DNA of 64,000 bases from Vibrio atypicus (GTDB taxonomy: Bacteria; Pseudomonadota; Gammaproteobacteria; Enterobacterales; Vibrionaceae): contig NZ_BLID01000002.1 in NCBI RefSeq assembly GCF_009811315.1, positions 543,831-607,830 on the forward strand, in the 5' to 3' direction. Within the stretch, counting starts at the first letter, position 1; each line of letters begins with the position of its first letter. Below are positions 26,062 through 35,025 of the stretch, in pieces. The position numbers and the translations under genes are program-made. The notes under the pieces were generated by a model. That model had not been told where the DNA came from and made no database searches. It saw only the letters and a list, made by a program, of their open reading frames with translations.

Positions 26062-26828
26062 GGCTTACCTTACTCGGCACTGGTGCAGCGGGTGGTGTTC
26101 CTCTTTACGGGTGCCATTGCACCGCATGTGAAGCCGCAAGTAATGACTCCAACAAGGAGAGAAACCCCTGCTCGGCGATGGTTGAGTGGGGAGAAGAGCA
26201 TAATAAAAAACGCCTGTTGATTGATGCTGGGATTATGGATATTCACAAGCGCTTTCCGCCTGGGTCCTATATTGGCTTTTTGCTCACTCACTTCCATGTT
26301 GACCATGTGCAAGGATTGTTTCATTTACGTTGGGGGAATGGACCGAAGATTCCAGTGTGGAGTCCCAATGACCCCTTAGGTTGTGCAGATCTCTTGAAGC
26401 ACTCTGGATGTTTAGATTTTCGCTCTAACCTTTCTCATGCGGTTTCTTTTTATATCGAAGGGTTGAAAATAACGCCATTAATGATGGAGCACTCTAGGCC
26501 TACATTCGGATATTTATTTGAGTTTGAGGGGCATCGAGTGGCCTACTTAACCGATACCGATGGATTACCCACGAAGACGGCGCAGCATTTAGCATTAGTA
26601 GAGCAACTTGATACGCTAATTTTAGACTGCTCTTTTCCTCCTGGTACTGAGCGCGGGAATCATAGTGATATTGATACTGCGTTTGAAGTTTATGAGCGTC
26701 TGAAGCCAAAGCAGTTCGTCATTACCCACATCAGCCATGAACTAGACTGTTGGTTGAAGGAACATAGCTTATCGAATGAAGTGACGATTGGCAGAGATGG
26801 TTTGAGTCTCTCTCTGCCATTGTTGTAG
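26055..26828 (+). CDS. phnP: Cyclic ribose phosphate phosphodiesterase PhnP
   Basis: The 257-residue metallo-beta-lactamase-fold enzyme opens the cyclic ribose phosphate made by PhnJ. It has the HxHxDH motif (HFHVDHVQG), structural-zinc Cys residues in CHCTACE, TDTDG and the late HISHELD. It is the last gene of the operon; no phnO (acetyltransferase) is present. An 8-bp stem GGCAGAGA/TCTCTGCC (26790-26818) overlaps the 3' end and may help to stop transcription. Confidence 0.94.
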   Translation: MLRLTLLGTGAAGGVPLYGCHCTACEAASNDSNKERNPCSAMVEWGEEHNKKRLLIDAGIMDIHKRFPPGSYIGFLLTHFHVDHVQGLFHLRWGNGPKIPVWSPNDPLGCADLLKHSGCLDFRSNLSHAVSFYIEGLKITPLMMEHSRPTFGYLFEFEGHRVAYLTDTDGLPTKTAQHLALVEQLDTLILDCSFPPGTERGNHSDIDTAFEVYERLKPKQFVITHISHELDCWLKEHSLSNEVTIGRDGLSLSLPLL

Positions 26829-26836
26829 AAAACGAA

Positions 26837-27703
26837 TTAACTGTGTTCATTTAGATTTGGTAATAGGGTATCGAAGTGTGGATTGCCGTGTAGCCCTTCG
26901 AGATCCGGCTCATTAGTGATTAGATCTCTAATCGTTGGCGTTGCTTCAATCGCTCGCTCTAAATCTTCAATTGCTTGTTCTTCAATACCTAAGCGTGAGA
27001 AAGCGCAGGCTCGTTGATAGAGGGCAGGTCCATTGGTGGTATCTAGCTCTAAAACTCGATTACATAAGCTGAGAGCCCAGTTGTACTCTTTGATCTCCAT
27101 GGCCGCATCTGCTTTGTAGGTCAAGGCTTCTAGATCTCCAGGACGGATCGTAAGAATTTCATCATATACATCAATTCGCTGTTCTGCGGTTGGCATACTT
27201 TGCGCACGCAACCATAAATTGTGAATCTCGTTAATACGTTCAATTTCTTTGTTATTTTCGCTGATAATCCGCGTTTTACGCTTTAGATCTCGCTCCAATG
27301 CACTGAACTTTTTCTCGTACTCTTCAGCGATAGATTGTAGGCGTTTGTCCGCCATTTCTGTGGTGTTGTTTTTGAATTCACGTAATGATTGCCAACCGAC
27401 AAAGGCGATAAGGGAAGCAACACCCGCAATGATGTAAAAGAAATAGGTAACAGTAACGTTGGCATAATTGAGGGATTTGTCCGCGACAGCAAGCTCTCTG
27501 TCGGTGACTTGGATGACCATGCGGCGTTCTAAATCTTGCTGATCTTGGCGCAGAGCTTTGAGTTCATCGAGAATGTAACGCTCCATCAAAGGGCGATCGA
27601 GCACCTCGCTTTCGGAGTAACTTTTCTCCTCTGCAAGAACAGGTTGGCAGAGGAAAAAGAGTCCTATCGCTATAGCAATCAAAGTTCGCATAACAGCATC
27701 CAT
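26837..27703 (-). CDS. Membrane-anchored coiled-coil TPR protein
   Basis: The function is unrecognised. A signal peptide (to about residue 25, QPVLAEE) precedes a short helical region, one membrane segment (about 83-105), a charged coiled coil (about 110-165, rich in Lys and Glu) and two to three TPR-like repeats (about 175-260, for example ALYQRACAFSRLGIEEQAIEDLERAI). This suggests an envelope scaffold with the TPR part on the cytoplasmic side if the signal is cleaved. The start may be 27703 or the ATG at 27691; neither has a clear ribosome site. It follows the VpsT-like regulator on the same strand and is convergent with phnP. Confidence 0.75.
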   Translation of the reverse strand: MDAVMRTLIAIAIGLFFLCQPVLAEEKSYSESEVLDRPLMERYILDELKALRQDQQDLERRMVIQVTDRELAVADKSLNYANVTVTYFFYIIAGVASLIAFVGWQSLREFKNNTTEMADKRLQSIAEEYEKKFSALERDLKRKTRIISENNKEIERINEIHNLWLRAQSMPTAEQRIDVYDEILTIRPGDLEALTYKADAAMEIKEYNWALSLCNRVLELDTTNGPALYQRACAFSRLGIEEQAIEDLERAIEATPTIRDLITNEPDLEGLHGNPHFDTLLPNLNEHS

Positions 27704-27843
27704 ATATAAATCATTGTTTTATTAAGCTTTAACAGTAGCAAAATAACCATTGATTGAGTATGAATCAGGCTAAATTTTTTGCCTTATTTACCGATAGGTT
27801 TATAGGGTTGTTTATTTTTGTATCTATTGTTTGATAGAAGAGT

Positions 27844-28512
27844 TTAGTTCACACGATCTAAATGAGGGTGAGAGACTTTATCTATCGCTTCTTTGCGCGA
27901 CCGGACATTAAGCTTCTTATATAACTTGTACACATGGGTTTTTACTGTGCTTTCCGCCACGAATAAACCTTCTGCAATTTCCAAATTAGACTGGCCTTGA
28001 ACCAAGCGCTCTAGCGTCTGCTGCTCTCTTTTGGTTAGATTTAGGCTTAGCTCCTGATAGTTCAGCGCGTAAGGTCTAATATCCGTGAGCATTTTAACCA
28101 TGAGTTTTCTAGGCAACCAGAGGTCATTACTGACAACAGCCTCGAGACAACGTAGCAAATGATCGATGGGCGCGTCTTGATACAAGATACCTTTTAAATT
28201 GGAATAGGCTGCTAGTTTTAAATCATCAGAGCTATGGGGCACATCGTAGACAATAAGACCATTGCTACAGGTATGAAAACGCTCCTTAATATCGTGATCG
28301 GCTTTTTCTAACAAATCATACGAAACCAAGACAATGTCTGCAGAGCAAGAATAGCTTGAACAGCGTTCATAAAAATCTTGCAAACTCTTTCGGTTGAAAG
28401 TGAACGCACTTTTTTTCTCGATCTCACGTCTAATAAATTGATTTTGAATACAATTTTTTCCAACCAATATAATATTTATGTTTTTGTTATTCATACTAGT
28501 TTCAGAATGCAT
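27844..28512 (-). CDS. CsgD/VpsT-like LuxR-family transcriptional regulator
   Basis: The 222-residue protein has an N-terminal receiver-like domain without the usual phosphoacceptor pocket and a C-terminal LuxR helix-turn-helix (LTKREQQTLERLVQGQSNLEIAEGLF, then ESTVKTHVYKLYKKLNVRSR). This architecture is that of CsgD/VpsT regulators of biofilm matrix genes. At the position where VpsT carries its c-di-GMP motif W[FLM][ST]R, this protein reads Trp132-Leu-Pro-Arg135. The ATG at 28512 follows GGGA; in-frame ATGs at 28530 and 28494 are possible. It lies directly downstream of the pilus cluster on the same strand and is a good candidate regulator of it. Confidence 0.83.
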   Translation of the reverse strand: MHSETSMNNKNINIILVGKNCIQNQFIRREIEKKSAFTFNRKSLQDFYERCSSYSCSADIVLVSYDLLEKADHDIKERFHTCSNGLIVYDVPHSSDDLKLAAYSNLKGILYQDAPIDHLLRCLEAVVSNDLWLPRKLMVKMLTDIRPYALNYQELSLNLTKREQQTLERLVQGQSNLEIAEGLFVAESTVKTHVYKLYKKLNVRSRKEAIDKVSHPHLDRVN

Positions 28513-28599
28513 ACCTAGTCCCACTTGCATATTTAATTTTTACAATAGCTTAGCAATATGGGGGGCGCTAGTATTCAGCCGTTTCAAGTTTGAGACTTC

Positions 28600-29475
28600 T
28601 TAAGGTTGTTGTGAGAGTCTCGGCTCAATCGATATTTGTAACGTGTCACTGTATGTACCACCTGGCTTATTTTCTGTATTTCCGATCGCAAACTTTAGTG
28701 GTATCGGATGACCAGATGTTGGAGTGTGTCGCTGTATCGTTGCGTTGGCTTGATTCAAGTCGACACGAGTTTGATTAAACAGCATTTCATAATCGATATC
28801 CCATTTTGAATCATCGGATTGATGTCTTAACATGCCTTGATTTGCTGACTCAATGGTTACGCTATAGCCCGTATTGGTCTTTACCCACAACTTAGGAGCA
28901 GAATGAATCTGTTTATTTGAATATAGTGACCCCATATCGAGGTCATAATGTGATTGAGCTAAACCATAAAACTGGATTTTGGCAACCGGTAATACTTTGA
29001 TGTCAATAGATGTGGATTTTGATGGAATACTCGTGAGGCTCGCTAGATTCCCCCCAACGATTGTTGCTTCAAGATTTCCACTATAGTGACCGGCATCGAG
29101 CCATTGCAACGATGGATAGCGCATTTGGAATGTGGCGGAAGGCTGTTCTTCATTTAATGTTATTTGCCATTGATTGGCTTGTTGATATCCACTTCCACCG
29201 TGCCAGTCGAATTGCAGTTCATTGCCATTGTGCCCTTTTAGCGAAAGCTCGCCTTCATCAAGGTCAATGCTGATTTTTGCCTGACACTCAGTACCTTCGA
29301 AAGCGGCACTGACTCGGTAAGTGTTAGTTACAGTGTAGTTGCCAGCAGCGAGTATATCGTAATTGGTTTGCTCAGAGATAACGTCTAGATTAAGCGAGCG
29401 CACATTACAATTGGCTTGCGAGAAGGTCGTGTAAGACAAACTCGCTATGCTGAGTATTAGTACTTTAGTCCACAT
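28600..29475 (-). CDS. Putative tip adhesin/minor subunit of the chaperone-usher pilus
   Basis: The 291-residue secreted protein has a signal peptide (cleaved after FSQA) and beta-rich sequence throughout, with Cys only near the start of the mature chain and at about residue 78. The last third (GYSVTIESANQG...GGTYSDTLQISIE) reads like a pilin domain with a terminal beta-strand, so a two-domain adhesin (receptor part plus pilin part) is likely. It overlaps the usher gene by 11 bp and is the last gene of the cluster, the usual place for a tip subunit. No close family was recognised; the role rests on position and architecture. Confidence 0.68.
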   Translation of the reverse strand: MWTKVLILSIASLSYTTFSQANCNVRSLNLDVISEQTNYDILAAGNYTVTNTYRVSAAFEGTECQAKISIDLDEGELSLKGHNGNELQFDWHGGSGYQQANQWQITLNEEQPSATFQMRYPSLQWLDAGHYSGNLEATIVGGNLASLTSIPSKSTSIDIKVLPVAKIQFYGLAQSHYDLDMGSLYSNKQIHSAPKLWVKTNTGYSVTIESANQGMLRHQSDDSKWDIDYEMLFNQTRVDLNQANATIQRHTPTSGHPIPLKFAIGNTENKPGGTYSDTLQISIEPRLSQQP

Positions 29476-31945
29476 ACATTTCTCCTAATCTGATTAACAC
29501 ATCACTCTGTTCATCTAATGAAATCGTGATGGATTGCTGCTTTTTGTTATTTAGCTCAAGCTTGTACTTTCCGGGTTTTAATCCTGATATCGCAAATAAA
29601 CCATTGCGATTCGTAAAGAATTCAATTGGATCTTGTGTCTCATCCCCTAAATAAAACGCCTTACCAGCGATAAGGGAAATTGGCTGGTTGGACCCTTTTT
29701 CCAAAAGAGTACCGATCACGGTCAGCACAGCGTCAGACCCAACTTGTAATAGGTAGCCTTGTTTGTAACCAGGGTTTAACCAAAATGCGCCGTCACCTAA
29801 ATCGTATCCAGGTGGAAGATTCTCAACGTCATAACTGAGTAGGCGAGTGTTGTAGGCAACTAAATCAGGAACAAGAGCATTTCCACTCCCGCGACTAAAG
29901 ACTCGCGCGTATTCACCATCACTTGTTGGGTCAACAGAAAGGCGGTTTTCTTTGAGGCTTTCGTGCCGACTAACAATAGCAAAGGCTTCACGAACAGGTC
30001 TGCCAATGGCAACGTTGGAACCAGCAAAGGCGATAGCACTGCTGACTTCAACACGAGTGTTGTGACTGCGTGTATCTTCATCGAAGCTATCGACACGAGT
30101 GGTATGATCGGCGATTGCAATAAATTGGTTAGCTGTGTAGTTGATTCCCATATCGACATTGGTATCAACATCGCGGCTTCGATTGATAGAGGCAAAAGTC
30201 GACACACCGCCAGTATTACCGATGTTATCTTGATAGGTATAATCTAAAGAAGCTTGGTCCAGTTCGCTAAAATAGCGACCAATGACTCGTGTGCTTTTAC
30301 CAAATGGCCAACTTAAAGTGAGCGACGTATTCCATTCGTCATCATTAAACCTGTAATCTCGGTAGTTAACTCTGGTACTCCAAGTCGCTGGTGTGGCGAA
30401 AAATGGGCCTGACAAACTTGGGCTTATCGAAAAGTAATCATCTTGTTCATCCACACTTGCGCTGTAGTTTAGAGATAAAGCGGCCCTCAAGCTGTCGGCG
30501 AGATAAAAAGAACCAAAGGCAGAGGCGTAGTGTGTAACGGAATTTAGTGGAGAGTCATCAATGTTATAACTTCTTACGCCGGTATAGTTACTTGATTGAT
30601 ACTCATAAATGATGCTGAGCTGTGGTCGCGTGTTCGAATCACTACCAAACTCTGCGTCGAACGCGACTCGATAGGCTTGGCCGCTACCCAGCGTTGGGTG
30701 CTCACTGGCCGCTCCGGAAAATTCGGTTATACCTATAGAAGAGGCGAGCAGGATTGTGCCACCATATTGGTAGAGATCTTCTCTTGACTGGCCGTTCAAG
30801 CCAAGGGTTAGCCATGGCGTCACCCCAACATCAATATAGCCATGAAGCAGCTTTTCTTCGGTGAGGTAATGAAGTTCGTTTTGACGATATTCACTGGGTA
30901 CACCATACATTAGGCTGTATTCAAATTCCCCCGCATCCAATAAATCATTGCCGGTCGCGATGGAAAACTGAATACGTTCTTGTTGACCGCTAGAATCTGT
31001 AATGATCAGCTCTACATCATTATTGCCTTGCGCTAATGGAATATCACTTAGGTTATAACTACCTGCTCCTAGAGAAAGGCGTTGAACTACTGCGCCATCG
31101 ACGACAACATCTACGCTAGAAGTACGCTGAAGAGTGAAGGATTGATTTGCTTTAGGTCGAACATTTCGAGTAGGAATTAAGGTGAAATCTCGAGTAATTC
31201 CGACACCAAGAATATCCGTGGCATCTTGTAGAAGTTTACCGGAGTTATACATATCACCAATGACTAGACGTGTTCCTTGTTTAGGGAAGTCAATATTGAG
31301 TCGAGTGCCTTCACGTGAATAGTAAGCTGCGTTTGCGGAACTATTCTCATAAACCGCTTCATACTCTAAATTTAAAAAGCCTAGGTTGACTCCGGAATCT
31401 ATTCTTCCGCTGTATAAATTGACTCTTTCTCTTTGTTCATCAACTGTTTGAGAAGCACTAGCCCCCAAACTGTAATTTAAATAGCCGGAGAAGAAGCTAG
31501 GTTCAGAATAATTTAAATGTTCGTTAGACTGAGCCAAGGTAAGTTGACGAGTTAAACTTACATCCTCAGGCACAGAAATAACACACTCAAGTGTGGATAG
31601 ATCAAAAGTCAGCCCCAAGCCTGCCTTTGCAAAATCTGCTTTTACCAATACATCGTTGTGGCTGGCGTTATCGAGTGTCTGAAGGGCTTCTTCAGATACT
31701 AAGGTTGAGAGTAAGGCAATGGTACTCTCTTTAGGAAGTTGAATATCGTTGTCTGCTGTGATGGTAATCAGAGCCTCTCCCAGAACGGAATCACTCACTT
31801 TGAGTAGCGAAGTGATCTCGATATCTCGCCCGGTTGGATTTAAAACAACCTCACTTTCCTCTGCTTGAGTGTGCCAAGCACACAGACTCAAAAAGAGAGC
31901 AAACAATGCTTGTAATGCGATACGGGTACTATTGCGTTCGTCCAT
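29465..31945 (-). CDS. Outer-membrane usher of chaperone-usher pilus
   Basis: The 826-residue usher has a signal peptide (to AEES), an N-terminal chaperone-binding region, a large 24-strand-type beta barrel interrupted by the plug/middle domain (SVDVVVDGAVVQRLSLGAG, NDVELIITDSSG), and C-terminal beta domains ending in a carboxypeptidase-like fold (GLFAISGLKPGKYKLEL). It exports chaperone-bound subunits and anchors the pilus. The ATG at 31945 with GGGTG seven bases before it is preferred over an in-frame GTG at 31954. It overlaps the upstream chaperone gene by 17 bp and the tip gene by 11 bp. Confidence 0.88.
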   Translation of the reverse strand: MDERNSTRIALQALFALFLSLCAWHTQAEESEVVLNPTGRDIEITSLLKVSDSVLGEALITITADNDIQLPKESTIALLSTLVSEEALQTLDNASHNDVLVKADFAKAGLGLTFDLSTLECVISVPEDVSLTRQLTLAQSNEHLNYSEPSFFSGYLNYSLGASASQTVDEQRERVNLYSGRIDSGVNLGFLNLEYEAVYENSSANAAYYSREGTRLNIDFPKQGTRLVIGDMYNSGKLLQDATDILGVGITRDFTLIPTRNVRPKANQSFTLQRTSSVDVVVDGAVVQRLSLGAGSYNLSDIPLAQGNNDVELIITDSSGQQERIQFSIATGNDLLDAGEFEYSLMYGVPSEYRQNELHYLTEEKLLHGYIDVGVTPWLTLGLNGQSREDLYQYGGTILLASSIGITEFSGAASEHPTLGSGQAYRVAFDAEFGSDSNTRPQLSIIYEYQSSNYTGVRSYNIDDSPLNSVTHYASAFGSFYLADSLRAALSLNYSASVDEQDDYFSISPSLSGPFFATPATWSTRVNYRDYRFNDDEWNTSLTLSWPFGKSTRVIGRYFSELDQASLDYTYQDNIGNTGGVSTFASINRSRDVDTNVDMGINYTANQFIAIADHTTRVDSFDEDTRSHNTRVEVSSAIAFAGSNVAIGRPVREAFAIVSRHESLKENRLSVDPTSDGEYARVFSRGSGNALVPDLVAYNTRLLSYDVENLPPGYDLGDGAFWLNPGYKQGYLLQVGSDAVLTVIGTLLEKGSNQPISLIAGKAFYLGDETQDPIEFFTNRNGLFAISGLKPGKYKLELNNKKQQSITISLDEQSDVLIRLGEMYVD

Positions 31946-32603
31946 GATATTCACCCGCTGGTAGCTTAATGGAAGGTTTTATCGTTAGTGTTGAATAGGG
32001 TGGTATAAAAAGATCTCCAATCACTTCATTGAGCTTCAATGAAGAATTTAGGTTGGCTTCGTTGAACTGCAACAAATTAGAGTAGGAGTATTTGCTACCT
32101 TCATTTTCTAACGTGATTAAGCCACTATCTTTGACATACATAGTGATCTGTGGTTTTTGCGTATCTGAATAAATATGTACCAACGCATTGTAGTGAATTT
32201 GAAATTGAACGTTTGATTTAACTGTATCGCTTTCATTCTTTGGACTGGTGAGGTTTATTTGACTAAAGCGTACAAAAAAACTTTCTGATTGGGGCAGTGT
32301 TTGCTCTTTCACCCATTGTAAACGAAATACTTGTTTTTCTCCCGGGCTCAAAAAAGCGGCTGGTGGGAAAACAAGAAAGGCGTCATTATCAAGTTGTTTA
32401 CTATTAAACTCACCATTGTCGTGGAAATTTAATTTATAGATATTGGCTTCCAGTGCCAATCTCTCACTAGAATTGTTTGTTACAACAATCTTGGAGGAAT
32501 TAGCACTGTCAATATTATACTCAAGAACGGTAGGCGAAAGCATAATACTATAGGAATAGTGGCTAAATAATAGTGAGAATAACCCTACCAATAGGCTTCT
32601 CAT
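31929..32603 (-). CDS. Periplasmic pilus chaperone (PapD-like), copy 2
   Basis: The 224-residue protein has a signal peptide (cleaved near SYSI) and two immunoglobulin-like domains. The PapD-type features are the N-terminal strand IMLSPTVLEYN, the FFVRFSQINL region and the hydrophobic alternating F1-G1 stretch (VQFQIHYNALVHIY) used for donor-strand pairing with subunits. The ATG at 32603 follows GAGGG; the longer frame starting at 32621 is unlikely. It is 1 bp from the first chaperone gene. The sequence is only distantly related to that protein, so the two probably serve different subunits. Confidence 0.82.
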   Translation of the reverse strand: MRSLLVGLFSLLFSHYSYSIMLSPTVLEYNIDSANSSKIVVTNNSSERLALEANIYKLNFHDNGEFNSKQLDNDAFLVFPPAAFLSPGEKQVFRLQWVKEQTLPQSESFFVRFSQINLTSPKNESDTVKSNVQFQIHYNALVHIYSDTQKPQITMYVKDSGLITLENEGSKYSYSNLLQFNEANLNSSLKLNEVIGDLFIPPYSTLTIKPSIKLPAGEYHGRTQ

Positions 32604-32604
32604 A

Positions 32605-33309
32605 TTAATTTCCCTCTTCAATATCTATTTTTAAATTCGCTACATTAAATTTGTTTAAAGGTTGCATCTCGAAAAATCGAGTTGAGTAAGGAAGAATTAA
32701 TGTACCAGCAATCAACTTGCTAATATCAATACCTTTTAAATACTTTGATTCAATACCATCGCTCACTGTCCAGTTTGTATCTGACAAGCGACCGTAACTA
32801 TTGCCTGAATTTTCAACTTCTATTAACCATTTTTTGTCTTTGGACTTAATGCTCTTAATAGCAAGTTTTGGTTCAGTGTTTTTAGGACGAACATTGATGA
32901 GAGTATTAAATTGAAGAAGCAGGCCCATTTGACCACTATTTGCCCCGGACTCTTCAACTTTAACTTGTTTAACTGCAATACGATAAGATTTTGATTGTGC
33001 GATGGATGGGTCACCTAAATAACGAACCATCACAGACTGAGAGCGACCCGGCTTGATAATGGCTGTTACCGGTATCACAAGTAAATCATTGTCTGCGGCT
33101 TCAATGGTTTCATTTCCATGTTCATCCATGGTCATTGAAAGAGGGTATAGCTCAACGGTAAGAGGGACTTGAGAGGTGTTATCGATACGCATCGACATTT
33201 GAGCTCGTTTACCAATAGGTTCCATTTCTGCAACCATAGGCTCGACTCGATAAGCATTTGCTTGAGAACAAAATATGATAAGTGCAAGTAAACTAATCCA
33301 ACGAAACAT
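32605..33309 (-). CDS. Periplasmic pilus chaperone-like protein, copy 1
   Basis: The 234-residue protein has a signal peptide (to SQANA) and the chaperone N-domain: VEPMVAEMEPIG, then RMRIDN-type strand and PVTAIIKPGRSQSVMVRYLG (the P-x-x-x-x-x-PG-x-x-Q signature), a YRIAVKQV strand and the hydrophobic LLLQFNTLINVRP strand. The ATG at 33309 with GGAG seven bases before it is preferred over 33321. It is separated from the major pilin gene by a strong hairpin. It could be a dedicated chaperone for the tip or for the pilin. Confidence 0.8.
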   Translation of the reverse strand: MFRWISLLALIIFCSQANAYRVEPMVAEMEPIGKRAQMSMRIDNTSQVPLTVELYPLSMTMDEHGNETIEAADNDLLVIPVTAIIKPGRSQSVMVRYLGDPSIAQSKSYRIAVKQVKVEESGANSGQMGLLLQFNTLINVRPKNTEPKLAIKSIKSKDKKWLIEVENSGNSYGRLSDTNWTVSDGIESKYLKGIDISKLIAGTLILPYSTRFFEMQPLNKFNVANLKIDIEEGN

Positions 33310-33346
33310 CTTTAGCTCCATCTAATACGTTGAGAATTAATTAAAT

Positions 33347-33372
33347 TTGGAGGCTAAGTTAATAGCCTCCAA
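33347..33372 (-). terminator. Intercistronic hairpin after the major pilin gene
   Basis: A perfect 10-bp stem TTGGAGGCTA/TAGCCTCCAA with a 6-nt loop lies 11 bp after the pilin stop codon, followed on the minus strand by the AT-rich ATTTAATTAATTC. It probably acts as a partial terminator or mRNA-stabilising element that raises pilin over chaperone/usher expression. Confidence 0.7.
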
Positions 33373-33382
33373 GGTTGTTATA

Positions 33383-33877
33383 TTAGTTAGATGTAATGTT
33401 AACGGTTAATGTATCTGAATAACCGCCAGCCCATGCAGCAGTTTCGGTAGTGACTACGTCTAGTGTTGCAGCAATACCCGTCGCTAAAGTTGCAGAACCA
33501 GGGTAAGACTGAGTAACTGATACATCATTTTGACCAGGGCCACCTGGAGCGTTTAGTACAAGTGCTGGAAGTCCAGCAGGTGTAAATGTTGCGTCATAAG
33601 TCAAAGCGTAATCTTCGCTATCGTCAGACTCTAAACCACCTTCCGAACTGGTTAGTTTAACTGTTGCACCATCAACATCGTTACATTTCATGCTCATGCC
33701 AATAGACACAGATTGAATTGTATCAACAGAACCAAAATCTAACAGTTGAGTAGCTAAACCAGAGACTTCACAGACCGGAGAAACAAAGCCTACTAGTTGA
33801 ACATCGCCCGGAGCTGCACTGACAGGTGAAGCTAAGACAGCAGTAATTGCAGCTGCGCAAAACGTTAGTTTTTTCAT
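33383..33877 (-). CDS. Major pilin subunit of chaperone-usher pilus
   Basis: The 164-residue secreted subunit has a signal peptide (MKKLTFCAAAITAVLA..VSA) and a small beta-sandwich with two Cys (in SPVCEVSG and MKCNDV) placed for the usual pilin disulfide. The C-terminal GGYSDTLTVNITSN is the subunit beta-zipper strand. The ATG at 33877 follows AAGGA. Low complexity, Gly/Ala/Ser/Thr richness and the strong hairpin after it suit an abundant structural subunit. Confidence 0.83.
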   Translation of the reverse strand: MKKLTFCAAAITAVLASPVSAAPGDVQLVGFVSPVCEVSGLATQLLDFGSVDTIQSVSIGMSMKCNDVDGATVKLTSSEGGLESDDSEDYALTYDATFTPAGLPALVLNAPGGPGQNDVSVTQSYPGSATLATGIAATLDVVTTETAAWAGGYSDTLTVNITSN

Positions 33878-33964
33878 ATGAATTTCCTTCAACTCTACTT
33901 TAAACGTACATGTTTAGCTCTAATTCCAAAGAGCTACCTGTAATCTACCTAAATGGCAGTATTC

Positions 33965-34462
33965 CTATTTGGTCACGTTGTGAATTGATGGATATATATC
34001 AATCTCAACAACGTCACTGTATTGCCCTGCAAAGAGCAGGATATTTTCTAGGGTTATTCTAATCTCTCCCTGTGTAGTGAATGGAATAACCCCAAAACTG
34101 TTGACTGAATTAGGTGATAGCAAAGATTGGCTATCAAACTTTTCACTTGTTTTAGTTTTGTTTATATCTATTTCAAATAAGTAATTTGTTAGATGACCAT
34201 CAGCATCACTCTTTAATTTGAGTCCACCATTCTTTGACGACAATGCGATGTTGAATGGCTGGTTGCAAAATAAGTCAAAAGGTAGGGTTTCACTTTTCCT
34301 ACCAGATAAATCGATAACATTACCCGAGTTAAAATTAATTTCGCATCGATTATCTATCTGACCATGTAAATGCATAGAGAGTGTCGTAGCGTCCACATGA
34401 AAAGGCATAAAAACAAAGAGCAACCATAGGGTGAGATTTATAAATCTATCTTTATTACTCAT
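33965..34462 (-). CDS. Minor pilin-like protein, first gene of the pilus cluster
   Basis: The 165-residue secreted protein has a signal peptide (to about residue 25, HVDA). The mature chain has two Cys (RCEINF and LFCNQP), a beta-rich pattern and a C-terminal strand QYSDVVEIDIYPS like that of the major pilin. It is 87 bp upstream of the major pilin and on the same strand, so it is likely a minor or initiating subunit. GAGG precedes the ATG. No specific family was recognised. Confidence 0.68.
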   Translation of the reverse strand: MSNKDRFINLTLWLLFVFMPFHVDATTLSMHLHGQIDNRCEINFNSGNVIDLSGRKSETLPFDLFCNQPFNIALSSKNGGLKLKSDADGHLTNYLFEIDINKTKTSEKFDSQSLLSPNSVNSFGVIPFTTQGEIRITLENILLFAGQYSDVVEIDIYPSIHNVTK

Positions 34463-35025
34463 TGAAAAGCCTCAACTTGAAACAATGAACCTGATAATTG
34501 AATTGTAAATAGGTATTCGGAAAACGGAGTGGGAAACTAGGTTGATATGGATGAACAAAGTTGTAGAAATGGTTGTATATTTTTGAAACCTAATTTAGTA
34601 AAAACTTAATCCAAAGGTTTATTCCAGAAAATAATATTACTAGGGTTCAAGGTGCTTTTTTATGTCTGATGCAAGGTGTTGATTAATATGGTTGGTACTT
34701 GCCTATATACGTCAAATGATTGAGTTTATATTCAAGTCGTGCTCTTTTGGATAGGTGAAAGCTTTCAGAAAATTCACTCAGAATGATCGGCTTAGTATTC
34801 GTCTCATTAGATGAGCGAGTTAGTTGAACTCTCCAGATATCTCAATCTTCAAATCACTATCATAAAAGTGAAATCAATTAGAGTACTAACTATTTGAATG
34901 TTGCATTAACTAGGGTTTTATTGTGATCTTGATCTCGAATTTCTGGTATTTGTCACTGGTTGTTTGCTTTATCTCTCGTAATGTGGACTATATTGCGCAG
35001 AAAATTTGTTTAGAGTTCAAAGGAT
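34463..35025. other. Intergenic region between the pilus cluster and ectA
   Basis: This 563-bp AT-rich region separates the divergent pilus and ectoine operons. No gene, RNA motif or strong palindrome was seen. It must hold promoters for both operons, but no hexamer pair with good spacing stands out. Confidence 0.5.

Noticed and set aside
34922-34940. CRP-like half-site TGTGATCTTGATC before ectA
   Set aside because: Only one half matches TGTGA-N6-TCACA, so a CRP site is not supported.
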